Notes: generated by a model from the sequence alone, not told the origin. A DNA stretch of 9,677 bases from Gammaproteobacteria bacterium (GCA_024762755.1 JANTGX010000063.1:1-9677), one strand, 5' to 3'; positions 1 to 5,811 are shown, counted from the first letter of the stretch. Program-made: numbers and translations.

Positions 1-401
1 AGGCCCTCACTGCTCTCGGCCAAGCCCAGCTCACTGGCGGAACACAACATGCCCGCGGAAGCCACACCACGCAGTTTGGCCTTTTTGATCTTCATGCCAC
101 CAGGCAAGCGTGCACCGACCAAGGCCACAGGCGCCTTCATCCCTTCACGGACATTGGGCGCACCGCAGACGATCTGCACCGGCTCCCCCGCGCCCACGTC
201 CACTTGGCAGACACGCAGTTTGTCAGCATCGGGATGGGCCGTCACCGACAGGACCTGGCCGACGACGACGTGACTGAATTCACCCGCGACGGGCTCTATG
301 GCCTCCACCTCGAGACCCGCCATGGTGAGCATGTGAGCGAGTGCAGCCGTATCTAGCGGGGGATTGACCCATTGGCGTAGCCATTGTTCACTGAACTTCA
401 T
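1..401 (-). CDS. pheT: Phenylalanyl-tRNA synthetase beta subunit, N-terminal part (runs off left edge)
   Basis: PheT pairs with PheS in the (alpha-beta)2 enzyme that charges tRNA-Phe in the cytoplasm. The beta chain provides the editing site and tRNA-binding parts. Only the first 133 codons are here; the rest lies beyond position 1. The translation opens MKFSEQWLRQWVNPPLDT and continues with MAGLEVEAIEPVAGEF, HPDADKLRVCQVDVG, IVCGAPNVREGMKAPVA and KLRGVASAGMLCSASELG. These are the standard PheT N-terminus and its tRNA-binding (EMAP/OB-type) domain, roughly residues 40-133. The ATG at 401-399 gives the same N-terminus as E. coli PheT. It starts 12 bases after the pheS stop, and an AGGA that overlaps the pheS TAG is a plausible ribosome binding site, so pheS and pheT are clearly one operon. 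No break or odd residue is visible in the part present. Confidence 0.97.
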   Translation of the reverse strand, partial: MKFSEQWLRQWVNPPLDTAALAHMLTMAGLEVEAIEPVAGEFSHVVVGQVLSVTAHPDADKLRVCQVDVGAGEPVQIVCGAPNVREGMKAPVALVGARLPGGMKIKKAKLRGVASAGMLCSASELGLAESSEG

Positions 402-413
402 GATCGAGTCGTC

Positions 414-1445
414 CTAACGGAACTGGCGCAAAAAGCGCAAATCGTTTTCAAAGAACAGGCGCAGGTCGTTGACGCCGTAGCGCAGCATGGCGAGGCGTTC
501 GACCCCCATGCCGAAGGCAAAGCCTGTGAATTTTTCGGTATCTACTTTGACATGCTCGAAGACGCGCGGATGCACCATGCCGCAGCCCAAGACCTCCAGC
601 CATCCGGTATGACTGCATACCCGGCAACCTTCACCGCCACACATCACGCACTGGATATCCGCCTCGGCAGAAGGCTCGGTAAAAGGAAAGTAGGAGGGGC
701 GAAAACGCACCGCGAGATCCTGCTCGAAGAAATTGCGCAGAAACTCGTCGAGCAGACCCTTGAGATCCGCAAAGGTGACGTGCTCGTCCACCAGCAGGCC
801 CTCGACCTGATGAAACATGGGCGTGTGCGTCAAATCGGAGTCACAGCGGTAGACCCGGCCCGGGGCGATGACGCGCAGCGGCGGTTGCCGCTCCTCCATG
901 ACGCGGATCTGCACCGGGGAGGTGTGTGTGCGTAGCACCGTATGTTCATCGATGTAGAAGGTGTCGTGCATGGCGCGGGCGGGATGCCACTCGGGGATAT
1001 TGAGCGCTTCGAAGTTGTGATAGTCGTCCTCGATCTCCGGCCCTTCTGCCACCTCGAAGCCCAACTGCGAAAAGAGGCCTTCGATGCGCTGCAAGGTGCG
1101 AGAGACAGGATGGAGTCCACCCACCTCCTGGCCGCGGCCTGGCAGGGTGACGTCCACGGCTTCCGCGGCGAGCCGTGCTGCGAGGGCGGCCTGCTGCAGG
1201 ACTTCACGCCGTGCCTCGATCAATTGCTGCAGCGCCTGTTTGGCATTGTTGATCAACTGACCCGATGCGCGACGTTGCTCCGCGGGTAGCTTGCCCAGCG
1301 ACTGCATCAAAGCGGTGATCTCGCCCTTCTTGCCGAGAAAGCGCACTCGCACTTGGTCGAGCGAGGACAGATCATCGGCCTGCCCGATGGACTCTCTGGC
1401 CTGCGACATCAAGCCCTCTAATTGCTGTTGTAGATCCTGTGACAC
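414..1445 (-). CDS. pheS: Phenylalanyl-tRNA synthetase alpha subunit
   Basis: This is the catalytic subunit of the class II enzyme that joins phenylalanine to tRNA-Phe. Residues 1 to about 85 form the N-terminal coiled-coil that binds tRNA. The catalytic domain follows, with GPEIEDDYHNFEALN near 135-149, HTSPVQIR at 174, THTPMFHQVEG near 206, FRPSYFPFTEPSAE near 248 and motif 3 (FGMGVERLAMLRYG) at 311-324. A CxxC-x4-CxxC cluster (C266, C269, C274, C277) looks like a small zinc knuckle. It is absent from E. coli PheS but, from memory, common in other bacteria. Start choice: a TTG at 1457 is in frame, but a GGGGG run at 1451-1455 lies five bases before the GTG at 1445. That GTG gives 343 residues, close to E. 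coli's 327, so I prefer it. An upstream hairpin at 1500-1530 separates it from rplT. The stop is TAG, 12 bases before pheT. Confidence 0.97.
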   Translation of the reverse strand: MSQDLQQQLEGLMSQARESIGQADDLSSLDQVRVRFLGKKGEITALMQSLGKLPAEQRRASGQLINNAKQALQQLIEARREVLQQAALAARLAAEAVDVTLPGRGQEVGGLHPVSRTLQRIEGLFSQLGFEVAEGPEIEDDYHNFEALNIPEWHPARAMHDTFYIDEHTVLRTHTSPVQIRVMEERQPPLRVIAPGRVYRCDSDLTHTPMFHQVEGLLVDEHVTFADLKGLLDEFLRNFFEQDLAVRFRPSYFPFTEPSAEADIQCVMCGGEGCRVCSHTGWLEVLGCGMVHPRVFEHVKVDTEKFTGFAFGMGVERLAMLRYGVNDLRLFFENDLRFLRQFR

Positions 1446-1446
1446 C

Positions 1447-1545
1447 TCATCCCCCAACTGACGTCTGCCGTCGCAAGCAATACGAACGGCTGAACGAGAA
1501 AAGGGGAAAGGTTATAGGCCTTTCCCCTTTCTGCTTAACGCACAT
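1447..1545 (-). other. Possible 32-codon leader ORF ending one base before pheS
   Basis: An ATG at 1545 opens 32 sense codons that run straight through the hairpin and stop at TGA 1449-1447, one base before the preferred pheS GTG. Its three Phe codons (TTT, TTC, TTC) fall in the descending arm of the hairpin and just after it, not ahead of it as an attenuator would need. A weak GGTAAG lies upstream. The spacing would suit translational coupling to pheS, but ORFs of this length occur by chance. I would not call it a gene without comparison to relatives. Confidence 0.15.
1500..1530 (-). terminator. 12-bp hairpin between rplT and pheS: terminator or attenuator
   Basis: The arms 1500-1511 and 1519-1530 are perfectly complementary over 12 bp (AAAGGGGAAAGG with CCTTTCCCCTTT) and enclose a 7-base loop. 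On the minus strand the stem is followed by a short U-rich stretch (TTTTCTCGTTC, first T shared with the stem); the plus strand lacks one, so it works towards pheS. It occupies the place of the E. coli pheM attenuator. The sequence before it contains no Phe-rich leader peptide, so Phe-dependent attenuation of the E. coli type is not supported. It may instead end most ribosomal-protein transcripts and let a fraction continue into pheST. Confidence 0.7.
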
Positions 1546-1588
1546 CAACTTACCGATGTCTGTCCCGTGTCGCGGGCCAGATTCACGC

Positions 1589-1948
1589 TCAGCTGGCGAG
1601 TGCCGACTTGGCCTTTTCTGCCAACTGCGCGAAGGCGGCTTTGTCGTGCACGGCCATATCGGCCAGCACCTTACGATCGATCTCGATGGCGGCGTTTTTC
1701 AGCCCATTGATCATGCGGCTGTAAGACAGGCCACACTCGCGTGCCCCAGCATTGATACGGGCGATCCACAGGGCGCGAAACTGGCGCTTGCGTTGACGAC
1801 GATCCCGATAGGCATACTGTCCGGCTTTGGTGACGGCCTGTACGGCAACTCGGTAGACGTTTTTGCGGCGACCGCTATAGCCTTTGGCTTTGGCGATAAC
1901 CTTCTTGTGTTTGGCGCGCGCCTGAACGCCGCGTTTGACTCTTGCCAT
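1589..1948 (-). CDS. rplT: 50S ribosomal protein L20
   Basis: L20 is a 23S rRNA-binding protein needed early in assembly of the large ribosomal subunit. The 119-residue product has the normal length. It starts MARVKRGVQARAKHKKVIAKAKG, with the extended basic N-terminal tail, and continues with the globular part seen in RRQRKRQFRALWIARINA and LSYSRMINGLKNA. The ATG at 1948 follows AAGGTAAGGAATC, a good ribosome binding site. It lies 46 bases after rpmI, with no promoter or terminator seen between them. In E. coli L20 also represses translation of rpmI-rplT by binding the mRNA. Nothing is odd in the protein. Confidence 0.98.
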   Translation of the reverse strand: MARVKRGVQARAKHKKVIAKAKGYSGRRKNVYRVAVQAVTKAGQYAYRDRRQRKRQFRALWIARINAGARECGLSYSRMINGLKNAAIEIDRKVLADMAVHDKAAFAQLAEKAKSALAS

Positions 1949-1994
1949 GATTCCTTACCTTTGACTTATGAATTGAATGAGCGAAACAGTCCGA

Positions 1995-2192
1995 TCAGCT
2001 ATAGGGCAGCATGCGAACGACCATGCGAATGTCCGACTGATGGACCATCTTGGGAGCGCGCAGATGACGCTTACGCTTGGTGCTCTTTTTGGTAAGGATA
2101 TGGCGACGATGCGAGTGGTTGCATTTGAAGCCACCCGAGGCGGTGCGCTTGAAACGCTTCGCCGCACCACGATTGGTTTTGATTTTAGGCAT
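1995..2192 (-). CDS. rpmI: 50S ribosomal protein L35
   Basis: L35 is a small basic protein of the large ribosomal subunit. The 65-residue product begins MPKIKTNRGAAKRFKRTASG and contains NHSHRRHILTKKSTKRKRHLR, the family's usual sequence, and its length is normal. The frame stays open further upstream, with an ATG five codons earlier, but the family N-terminus is PKIKT and the GGAG lies seven bases before the ATG at 2192, so that start is chosen. The gene sits between infC (104 bases upstream) and rplT (46 bases downstream), as in other gammaproteobacteria. Confidence 0.98.
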   Translation of the reverse strand: MPKIKTNRGAAKRFKRTASGGFKCNHSHRRHILTKKSTKRKRHLRAPKMVHQSDIRMVVRMLPYS

Positions 2193-2210
2193 GATAAAAC
2201 TCCGCATTTT

Positions 2211-2228
2211 GGCGGCACTCTGGCCACC
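2211..2228 (-). promoter_or_regulatory. Small hairpin just upstream of the rpmI ribosome binding site
   Basis: In the 104-base gap between infC and rpmI the minus strand can form GGTGGC / GCCGCC (one G-U pair, six-base loop) a few bases before the GGAG of rpmI. In E. coli this gap is where L20 represses rpmI-rplT translation. The hairpin is only six pairs and I cannot match it to the L20 site on 23S rRNA, so the link rests on location alone. Confidence 0.2.
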
Positions 2229-2296
2229 CTCGATTGTGATCACGCGTTTGTGACTGGCGCTCTCAGCGGCCAAAAGCCGGAGCGACAGTAGCGTGG

Positions 2297-2815
2297 CTAA
2301 GTCTTTTTGGGTGCGACGACCATGACCATCAATCGACCTTCCATCCTCGGGCGCTGCTCAACAGTGCCGTATTCCTTCAGGTCTTCCTCCACCCGCTGCA
2401 ACAGCTGCAGGCCGAGTTCTTGATGGGCCATCTCGCGCCCACGGAAACGCAGGGTCACCTTGACCCGGTCACCGTTTTTCAGGAAACGTATCAGGTTGCG
2501 TAGTTTGACCTGATAATCTCCAATGTCCGTTCCTGGACGAAATTTGACTTCCTTGACCTGAACCTGTTTCTGTTTCTTCTTCGCCGCATGGCGCTTCTTG
2601 TTTTCTTCGAAGAGAAACTTGCCATAGTCCATGACGCGGCAGACCGGCGGATCTGCGTTGGGTACGATCTCAACCAGGTCCAAACCGGCATCGGCCGCGG
2701 CCTGTTTGGCCTCGGCCAGTGAAACGATGCCGGCTTGTTCGCCATCTGCGCCTATGAGTCGGACTTTTGGCGCCGTGATATCGTCGTTCAGGCGCACCTT
2801 CTTTTCTTGTGCGAT
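2297..2815 (-). CDS. infC: Translation initiation factor IF-3, starting with AUC
   Basis: IF3 binds the 30S subunit, keeps it apart from 50S and checks the start codon and initiator tRNA. The 172-residue product has the N-domain (VRLIGADGEQAGIVSLAEA, then LVEIVPNADPPVCRVMDYGK), a lysine-rich linker (ENKKRHAAKKKQKQ) and the C-domain (VKEVKFRPGTDIGDYQVKLR, RVKVTLRFRGREMAHQELG). The start is decided by the sequence. The thrS stop codon lies in the same frame, leaving only AGC, then ATC at 2815-2813, and no ATG before the conserved region. The ATC is eight bases after GGAGG and three bases after the thrS stop, and gives the N-terminus (M)AQEKKVRLNDDITAPK. A GTG at 2797 is the only other candidate and would remove six residues. 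Rare AUU/AUC starts on infC are known to let IF3 repress its own synthesis, so autogenous control is likely. Confidence 0.96.
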   Translation of the reverse strand: MAQEKKVRLNDDITAPKVRLIGADGEQAGIVSLAEAKQAAADAGLDLVEIVPNADPPVCRVMDYGKFLFEENKKRHAAKKKQKQVQVKEVKFRPGTDIGDYQVKLRNLIRFLKNGDRVKVTLRFRGREMAHQELGLQLLQRVEEDLKEYGTVEQRPRMEGRLMVMVVAPKKT

Positions 2816-2828
2816 GCTTCAATCCTCC
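2813..2828 (-). promoter_or_regulatory. infC ribosome binding site with AUC start codon
   Basis: The minus strand reads TTGGAGGATTGAAGCATC. GGAGG lies inside the last codons of thrS, TGA is the thrS stop, and ATC is the infC start eight bases after GGAGG. A near-ideal ribosome binding site placed before a non-canonical codon is the known arrangement for IF3-sensed autoregulation. The overlap with the thrS end also suggests translational coupling. Confidence 0.8.
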
Positions 2829-4744
2829 AAAACACGGCGGCCGCGACTCGCGATCTCGCCGGAGAGGCCCTCGGCGAACCGTTCCAGGCTCATGTTGCCG
2901 AGGTCTTTCCCGCTACGCGTGCGCACGGCCACGGTACGGTTTTCCAGTTCCTTATCGCCGACAATCAGCTGGTAAGGGATCTTCTGTAAAGTGTGCTCGC
3001 GGATTTTAAAGCCGATCTTCTCATTTCTCAAGTCCGATATGGCCCTGAAGTCCTGATCCCGCAAGGATTTTTCGATCTCACGCACATAATCGGCCTGTTT
3101 GTCCGTGATCGGCATGACGACCGCCTGCACCGGGGCGAGCCAGGCCGGGAAGGCGCCGGCGAATTCTTCGATGAGGATGCCGATGAAGCGCTCCAACGAG
3201 CCGAGGATGGCGCGGTGCAACATGACTGGCACCTGTTTGCTGCCATCCTCGGCAATATAATGCGCATCGAGACGGCCGGGCATGGAGAAATCCACCTGAA
3301 TGGTGCCGCATTGCCAGACGCGTCCGAGACAGTCCTTGAGGGAAAATTCGATCTTGGGACCATAGAAGGCGCCCTCTCCCGGCTGCAGATCCCAGTCGAG
3401 GCCCTTGTCGTTGAGGGCCTGTTCCAAGGCATGCTCGGCCTTGTCCCAGACCTCGTCGCTGCCCACGCGTTGTTCGGGACGAGTCGACAGCTTGATGATC
3501 ACCTCATCGAAGCCGAAGTCGCCGTAGACCTGAAACAGCAGGTCGATGAACTGCGAGACCTCTGACTGGATCTGTGCCTCGGTGCAGAAGATGTGCGCGT
3601 CGTCTTGTGTAAAGCTGCGCACCCGCATCAGACCATGCAGGGTGCCGGAAGGCTCGTTGCGGTGGCAGGAGCCGAACTCTGCCATGCGCAGCGGCAGATC
3701 ACGATAGCTCTTCAGGCCCTGATTGAAGATCTGCACATGGCAGGGGCAGTTCATGGGTTTGATGGCGAAGACGTGTTTCTCCGACTCGGTGGTGAACATG
3801 TCGTCGCGGAACTTCTCCCAGTGGCCGGATTTCTCCCACAGGGATCGGTCCACCACTTTCGGTGTATTGACCTCTTCATAGTCGTTTTGCCGCAAGACGT
3901 GGCGAATGTACTGCTCCACTTCCTGATAGATGGCCCAGCCGTGGTTGTGCCAGAAGACCATGCCCGGGGCCTCTTCCTGGGTATGGAACAGGTCGAGTTG
4001 CCGGCCGAGACGGCGATGGTCGCGCTTCTCCGCCTCTTCCAGGCGATGCAGATATTCCTTGAGATCCTTCTTGCTGGTCCAGGCCGTGCCATAGATACGC
4101 TGCAACATCTCGTTGTTGGAATCGCCACGCCAGTAGGCACCGGCCAGCTTCATCAGTTTGAAGGCCTTGATCTTGCCCGTGGATGGCACATGCGGACCAC
4201 GGCAGAGATCGATGAAGTCCCCCTGGCGGTAGAGGGACAGGGTCTCGCCGTGCGGGATGTCCTCGATGATGCGGGCCTTGTATTCCTCGCCCATGTCGCG
4301 GAAGAAGGCGATGGCCTCTTCGCGCGGCATCTCGCTGCGCTCCACCGGGATGTCCTCTTTGGCCAAGGCCTGCATGCGCTTTTCGATGGCCGCCATGTCC
4401 TCGGGGCTGAAGCCCTTTTCGTAGGCGAAGTCGTAGTAGAAGCCATTCTCGATCACCGGGCCGATGGTGACCTGGGCCTCGGGAAAGAGCTGCTTGACGG
4501 CCTGCGCCAGCAAGTGGGCGGCGGAGTGGCGAACGATCTCCAGACCCTCGTCGTCGCGATCGGTGATCAGCGCCAACTCGGCGTCTTCATCGATGCGATG
4601 AGAGGTGTCCACCAGCTTGCCGTTCACCCGTCCGGCCAGGGCGGCCTTGGCCAGGCCGGGACCGATATCGGCGGCGACCTCTTGCACGGTGACGGGCTGT
4701 TCGAATCGGCGCTGGGAGCCGTCGGGGAGGGTGATGCTGGGCAT
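2819..4744 (-). CDS. thrS: Threonyl-tRNA synthetase
   Basis: This class II enzyme charges tRNA-Thr in the cytoplasm and removes wrongly attached serine. At 641 residues it matches E. coli (642) in length. Order: TGS domain at about 1-62 (MPSITLPDGSQRRFEQPVTV); editing domain to about 225, with H73, H77, C181 and H185 forming the HxxxH plus CxxxH editing site; catalytic core at about 240-535, with zinc ligands C333, H384 and H510 and class II motifs around RNEPSGTLHGLMRVRSFTQ and LGSLERFIGILIEE; C-terminal anticodon-binding domain at about 540-641. All key residues are present. The ATG at 4744 follows GGAG by nine bases and gives the family N-terminus. It is the first gene of the translation cluster and has its own promoter-like site and leader, including an apparent tRNA-Thr anticodon mimic. 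Its stop lies three bases before infC, in the same frame. Confidence 0.99.
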   Translation of the reverse strand: MPSITLPDGSQRRFEQPVTVQEVAADIGPGLAKAALAGRVNGKLVDTSHRIDEDAELALITDRDDEGLEIVRHSAAHLLAQAVKQLFPEAQVTIGPVIENGFYYDFAYEKGFSPEDMAAIEKRMQALAKEDIPVERSEMPREEAIAFFRDMGEEYKARIIEDIPHGETLSLYRQGDFIDLCRGPHVPSTGKIKAFKLMKLAGAYWRGDSNNEMLQRIYGTAWTSKKDLKEYLHRLEEAEKRDHRRLGRQLDLFHTQEEAPGMVFWHNHGWAIYQEVEQYIRHVLRQNDYEEVNTPKVVDRSLWEKSGHWEKFRDDMFTTESEKHVFAIKPMNCPCHVQIFNQGLKSYRDLPLRMAEFGSCHRNEPSGTLHGLMRVRSFTQDDAHIFCTEAQIQSEVSQFIDLLFQVYGDFGFDEVIIKLSTRPEQRVGSDEVWDKAEHALEQALNDKGLDWDLQPGEGAFYGPKIEFSLKDCLGRVWQCGTIQVDFSMPGRLDAHYIAEDGSKQVPVMLHRAILGSLERFIGILIEEFAGAFPAWLAPVQAVVMPITDKQADYVREIEKSLRDQDFRAISDLRNEKIGFKIREHTLQKIPYQLIVGDKELENRTVAVRTRSGKDLGNMSLERFAEGLSGEIASRGRRVLED

Positions 4745-4761
4745 GATGTTCTTCTCCAGTG

Positions 4762-4782
4762 GTGATCGCTACGAGAGATCAC
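4762..4782 (-). promoter_or_regulatory. tRNA-Thr anticodon-arm mimic in the thrS leader (candidate ThrRS operator)
   Basis: On the minus strand GTGATC (4782-4777) pairs with GATCAC (4767-4762) around the loop TCTCGTAGC. Apart from the U/C mismatch at its base, the inner seven bases are C-U-C-G-U-A-G: U at the position of U33, CGU as anticodon for Thr codon ACG, and a purine A at position 37. The CGU lies 29 to 27 bases before the ATG, and the GGAG ribosome binding site begins a few bases after the hairpin. An outer AGTG/CACT helix can extend it. In E. coli ThrRS represses its own mRNA by binding exactly such an anticodon-like arm about 30 bases before the start. I infer the same control here. 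Confidence 0.7.
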
Positions 4783-4799
4783 GTGGGCCACTACGAAAC

Positions 4800-4825
4800 G
4801 GGGCGCTGTATCGATACAGCGCCCC
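4800..4825 (-). promoter_or_regulatory. Perfect 26-bp palindromic hairpin in the thrS leader
   Basis: The 11-base arms GGGGCGCTGTA (4800-4810) and TACAGCGCCCC (4815-4825) enclose TCGA; the whole 26 bases are self-complementary. On the minus strand it is followed by GTTTCG, a poor U-run. Two readings are possible. It may be a terminator for the rhodanese transcript. Or it may be the second, upstream stem-loop that the E. coli ThrRS operator also has (domain 4), since it lies downstream of the proposed thrS promoter and 17 bases upstream of the anticodon-like hairpin. Confidence 0.6.
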
Positions 4826-4856
4826 GCGGTGTTCGGTATTCGGCAAAACGAAGCGC

Positions 4857-4885
4857 ACCTTAGCCGCCTTGACGATACAAGTCAA
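4857..4885 (-). promoter_or_regulatory. Sigma70-like promoter for thrS
   Basis: The minus strand has TTGACT (4885-4880, five of six bases to consensus), a 17-base spacer and TAAGGT (4862-4857, three of six). Transcription would begin near 4850 and give a leader of about 105 bases containing both hairpins. It is the best match between the rhodanese stop and thrS, but the -10 box is weak. Confidence 0.4.
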
Positions 4886-4896
4886 AACACGCCGTG

Positions 4897-5229
4897 TCAG
4901 CCGGGCAAGGCGATGGGCAGAGACTGATGCGCCCAGGCGATGATGCCGCCGCGCAGATTGTAGATGTCGTCGAAGCCGTATTGCTTGAGGAAGTGGCAGG
5001 CCTGCGCTGAACGCGCGCCGCTGCGGCAGATGAAGACCAGTTTCTCGTCTCGGTCGAGCTCATTGAGCCGCACCGGCAGGGTGGCGAGCGGGATGGGTAC
5101 GGCGTCGGCGATGGTGCCGCCGGCGATCTCCGGCATCTCGCGCACGTCGATGATACGGAATTGACCGCCCTCCTCTTCCAGCCAACGGTTGAGTTCGGCG
5201 GCGTCGATCTCTTTGATGCGTGAAAACAT
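4897..5229 (-). CDS. Single-domain rhodanese-like sulfurtransferase
   Basis: This is a 110-residue protein of one rhodanese domain, likely cytoplasmic, that would carry sulfur as a cysteine persulfide. It reads IIDVRE at 26-31, then a GTIADAVPIPL strand-turn where the family usually has GHI.GA, and ends with a normal YNLRGGIIAWA helix region. The active-site loop is C68-R-S-G-A-R73, the six-residue loop typical of sulfur-transferring rhodaneses rather than the seven-residue loop of Cdc25-type phosphatases. No signal peptide or membrane helix is seen. An upstream GTG at 5238 is in frame, but GGGGTG lies eight bases before the ATG at 5229, so the ATG is preferred. It has its own promoter with an operator-like dyad, and thrS follows after a leader with its own promoter-like site. 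The sulfur donor and acceptor cannot be told from context; GlpE-like and YgaP-like roles are both possible. Confidence 0.9.
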   Translation of the reverse strand: MFSRIKEIDAAELNRWLEEEGGQFRIIDVREMPEIAGGTIADAVPIPLATLPVRLNELDRDEKLVFICRSGARSAQACHFLKQYGFDDIYNLRGGIIAWAHQSLPIALPG

Positions 5230-5255
5230 AGCAATCACCCCGGAAATATCCGGCC

Positions 5256-5284
5256 AGTGTATTAGTGATGGCTAATATTGTAAA
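5256..5284 (-). promoter_or_regulatory. Sigma70-like promoter for the rhodanese gene
   Basis: The minus strand shows TTTACA (5284-5279, five of six), a 17-base spacer and TACACT (5261-5256, four of six). The ATG is only about 27 bases downstream of the -10 box, which gives a short leader. The spacing and AT-rich local composition in a GC-rich region support a real promoter. Confidence 0.55.
5260..5277. promoter_or_regulatory. Operator-like dyad TATTAG-N6-CTAATA in the rhodanese promoter
   Basis: Two perfect six-base half-sites separated by six bases fill most of the spacer and touch the -10 box of the proposed promoter. A bound dimer would block RNA polymerase. AT-rich dyads of this size are typical of small winged-helix repressors. 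ArsR-family sulfide sensors control some rhodanese genes, so that is one guess, but no regulator is encoded nearby. Confidence 0.4.
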
Positions 5285-5348
5285 GCCTTAGGGCCTCGCC
5301 CTGACACCCGCTGCATGCGATGTGGTTATGCCCAGGGGCGAGTAGAGA

Positions 5349-5666
5349 TCAGCGAAAATCCGTCTCCATGGGCTCACCATCGGTGGCGATGTAGACCTCT
5401 TTGACGTTGGGCATCCGGCTCACGATATAGCCGGCGAGAAGCGATGCCAGGGTCTCGTTTTCCAGGCTCACGGCATCGGCCAGGCGATCGGCGGCGATCT
5501 GGCAGCGTTGCACGTTATCCGGGGCCTCCACCCACTCTCGCCCCATCTGCCAACCGGCCTGCATGTCCTTTTCCATGCGTTGGAAGAACTCCTCGCCCTC
5601 CTCCAGCACCGGGGTCGGGATGCGGATGGTATACGTTTGATCTTCGATGACGACCTTCAGTTTCAC
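5349..5666 (-). CDS. Unrecognised 105-residue soluble protein
   Basis: I do not recognise this family. The product is acidic and soluble, with no signal peptide or membrane helix. It begins with a likely beta hairpin (KLKVVIEDQTYTIRIPTPVL), then a charged helix (EEGEEFFQRMEKDMQAGWQ), then a long helix (QIAADRLADAVSLENETLASLLAGYIVSRM), and ends VKEVYIATDGEPMETDFR. The start matters: AAGGAG touches the ATG at 5672, leaving no spacing, but lies six bases before the in-frame GTG at 5666, so I choose GTG. The good ribosome binding site and regular codon use argue for a real gene. It follows the switch-protein gene after a small hairpin (5719-5735). The strand-then-helices plan recalls ZapA, but the ZapA sequence signature is not convincing. 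Function unknown. Confidence 0.8.
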   Translation of the reverse strand: MKLKVVIEDQTYTIRIPTPVLEEGEEFFQRMEKDMQAGWQMGREWVEAPDNVQRCQIAADRLADAVSLENETLASLLAGYIVSRMPNVKEVYIATDGEPMETDFR

Positions 5667-5718
5667 TGCCATCTCCTTATTATCGATACAGTTTGTGGCG
5701 ACTCGGGACTGCGCGTAA

Positions 5719-5735
5719 ACGCCCCTTGGGGGCGT
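5719..5735 (-). terminator. Short GC-rich hairpin after the REC-PP2C-HATPase gene
   Basis: The seven-base arms ACGCCCC and GGGGCGT close a three-base loop, followed on the minus strand by TTACG (three Ts including the last stem base). It stands in the 145-base gap between the switch-protein stop and the next gene. The U-run is short, so termination may be partial. No convincing promoter was found after it, so the downstream gene may depend on read-through. Confidence 0.5.
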
Positions 5736-5811
5736 CGGTCACCATGGTCCGGGGCCAAGGAGGATAGTGCAGCGAGGCGGACCGGGATACTGGCCGTAGG
5801 GGATAAGCGCC

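Noticed and set aside
384..935. 183-codon plus-strand frame opposite pheS
   Set aside because: Antisense shadow of pheS; no ribosome binding site or recognisable domain.
1546..1587. 13-codon GTG ORF after rplT as a pheM leader peptide
   Set aside because: It contains no phenylalanine codon and no clear ribosome binding site.
3593..4765. 390-codon open frame on the plus strand opposite thrS
   Set aside because: It is the exact antisense of thrS, has no family features, and exists because GC-rich coding sequence keeps antisense frames open. ThrRS on the other strand is certain.
5295..5342. Long-range stem CTCGCCC-C-TG / CAGGGCGAG after the 105-residue gene
   Set aside because: Nine pairs with a bulge and a loop of about 29 bases, no U-run; too weak to call a terminator.
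5349..5666. ZapA-like cell division protein
   Set aside because: Only the general strand-then-helix plan and a Y-x-I-R motif agree; the rest does not align convincingly from memory.
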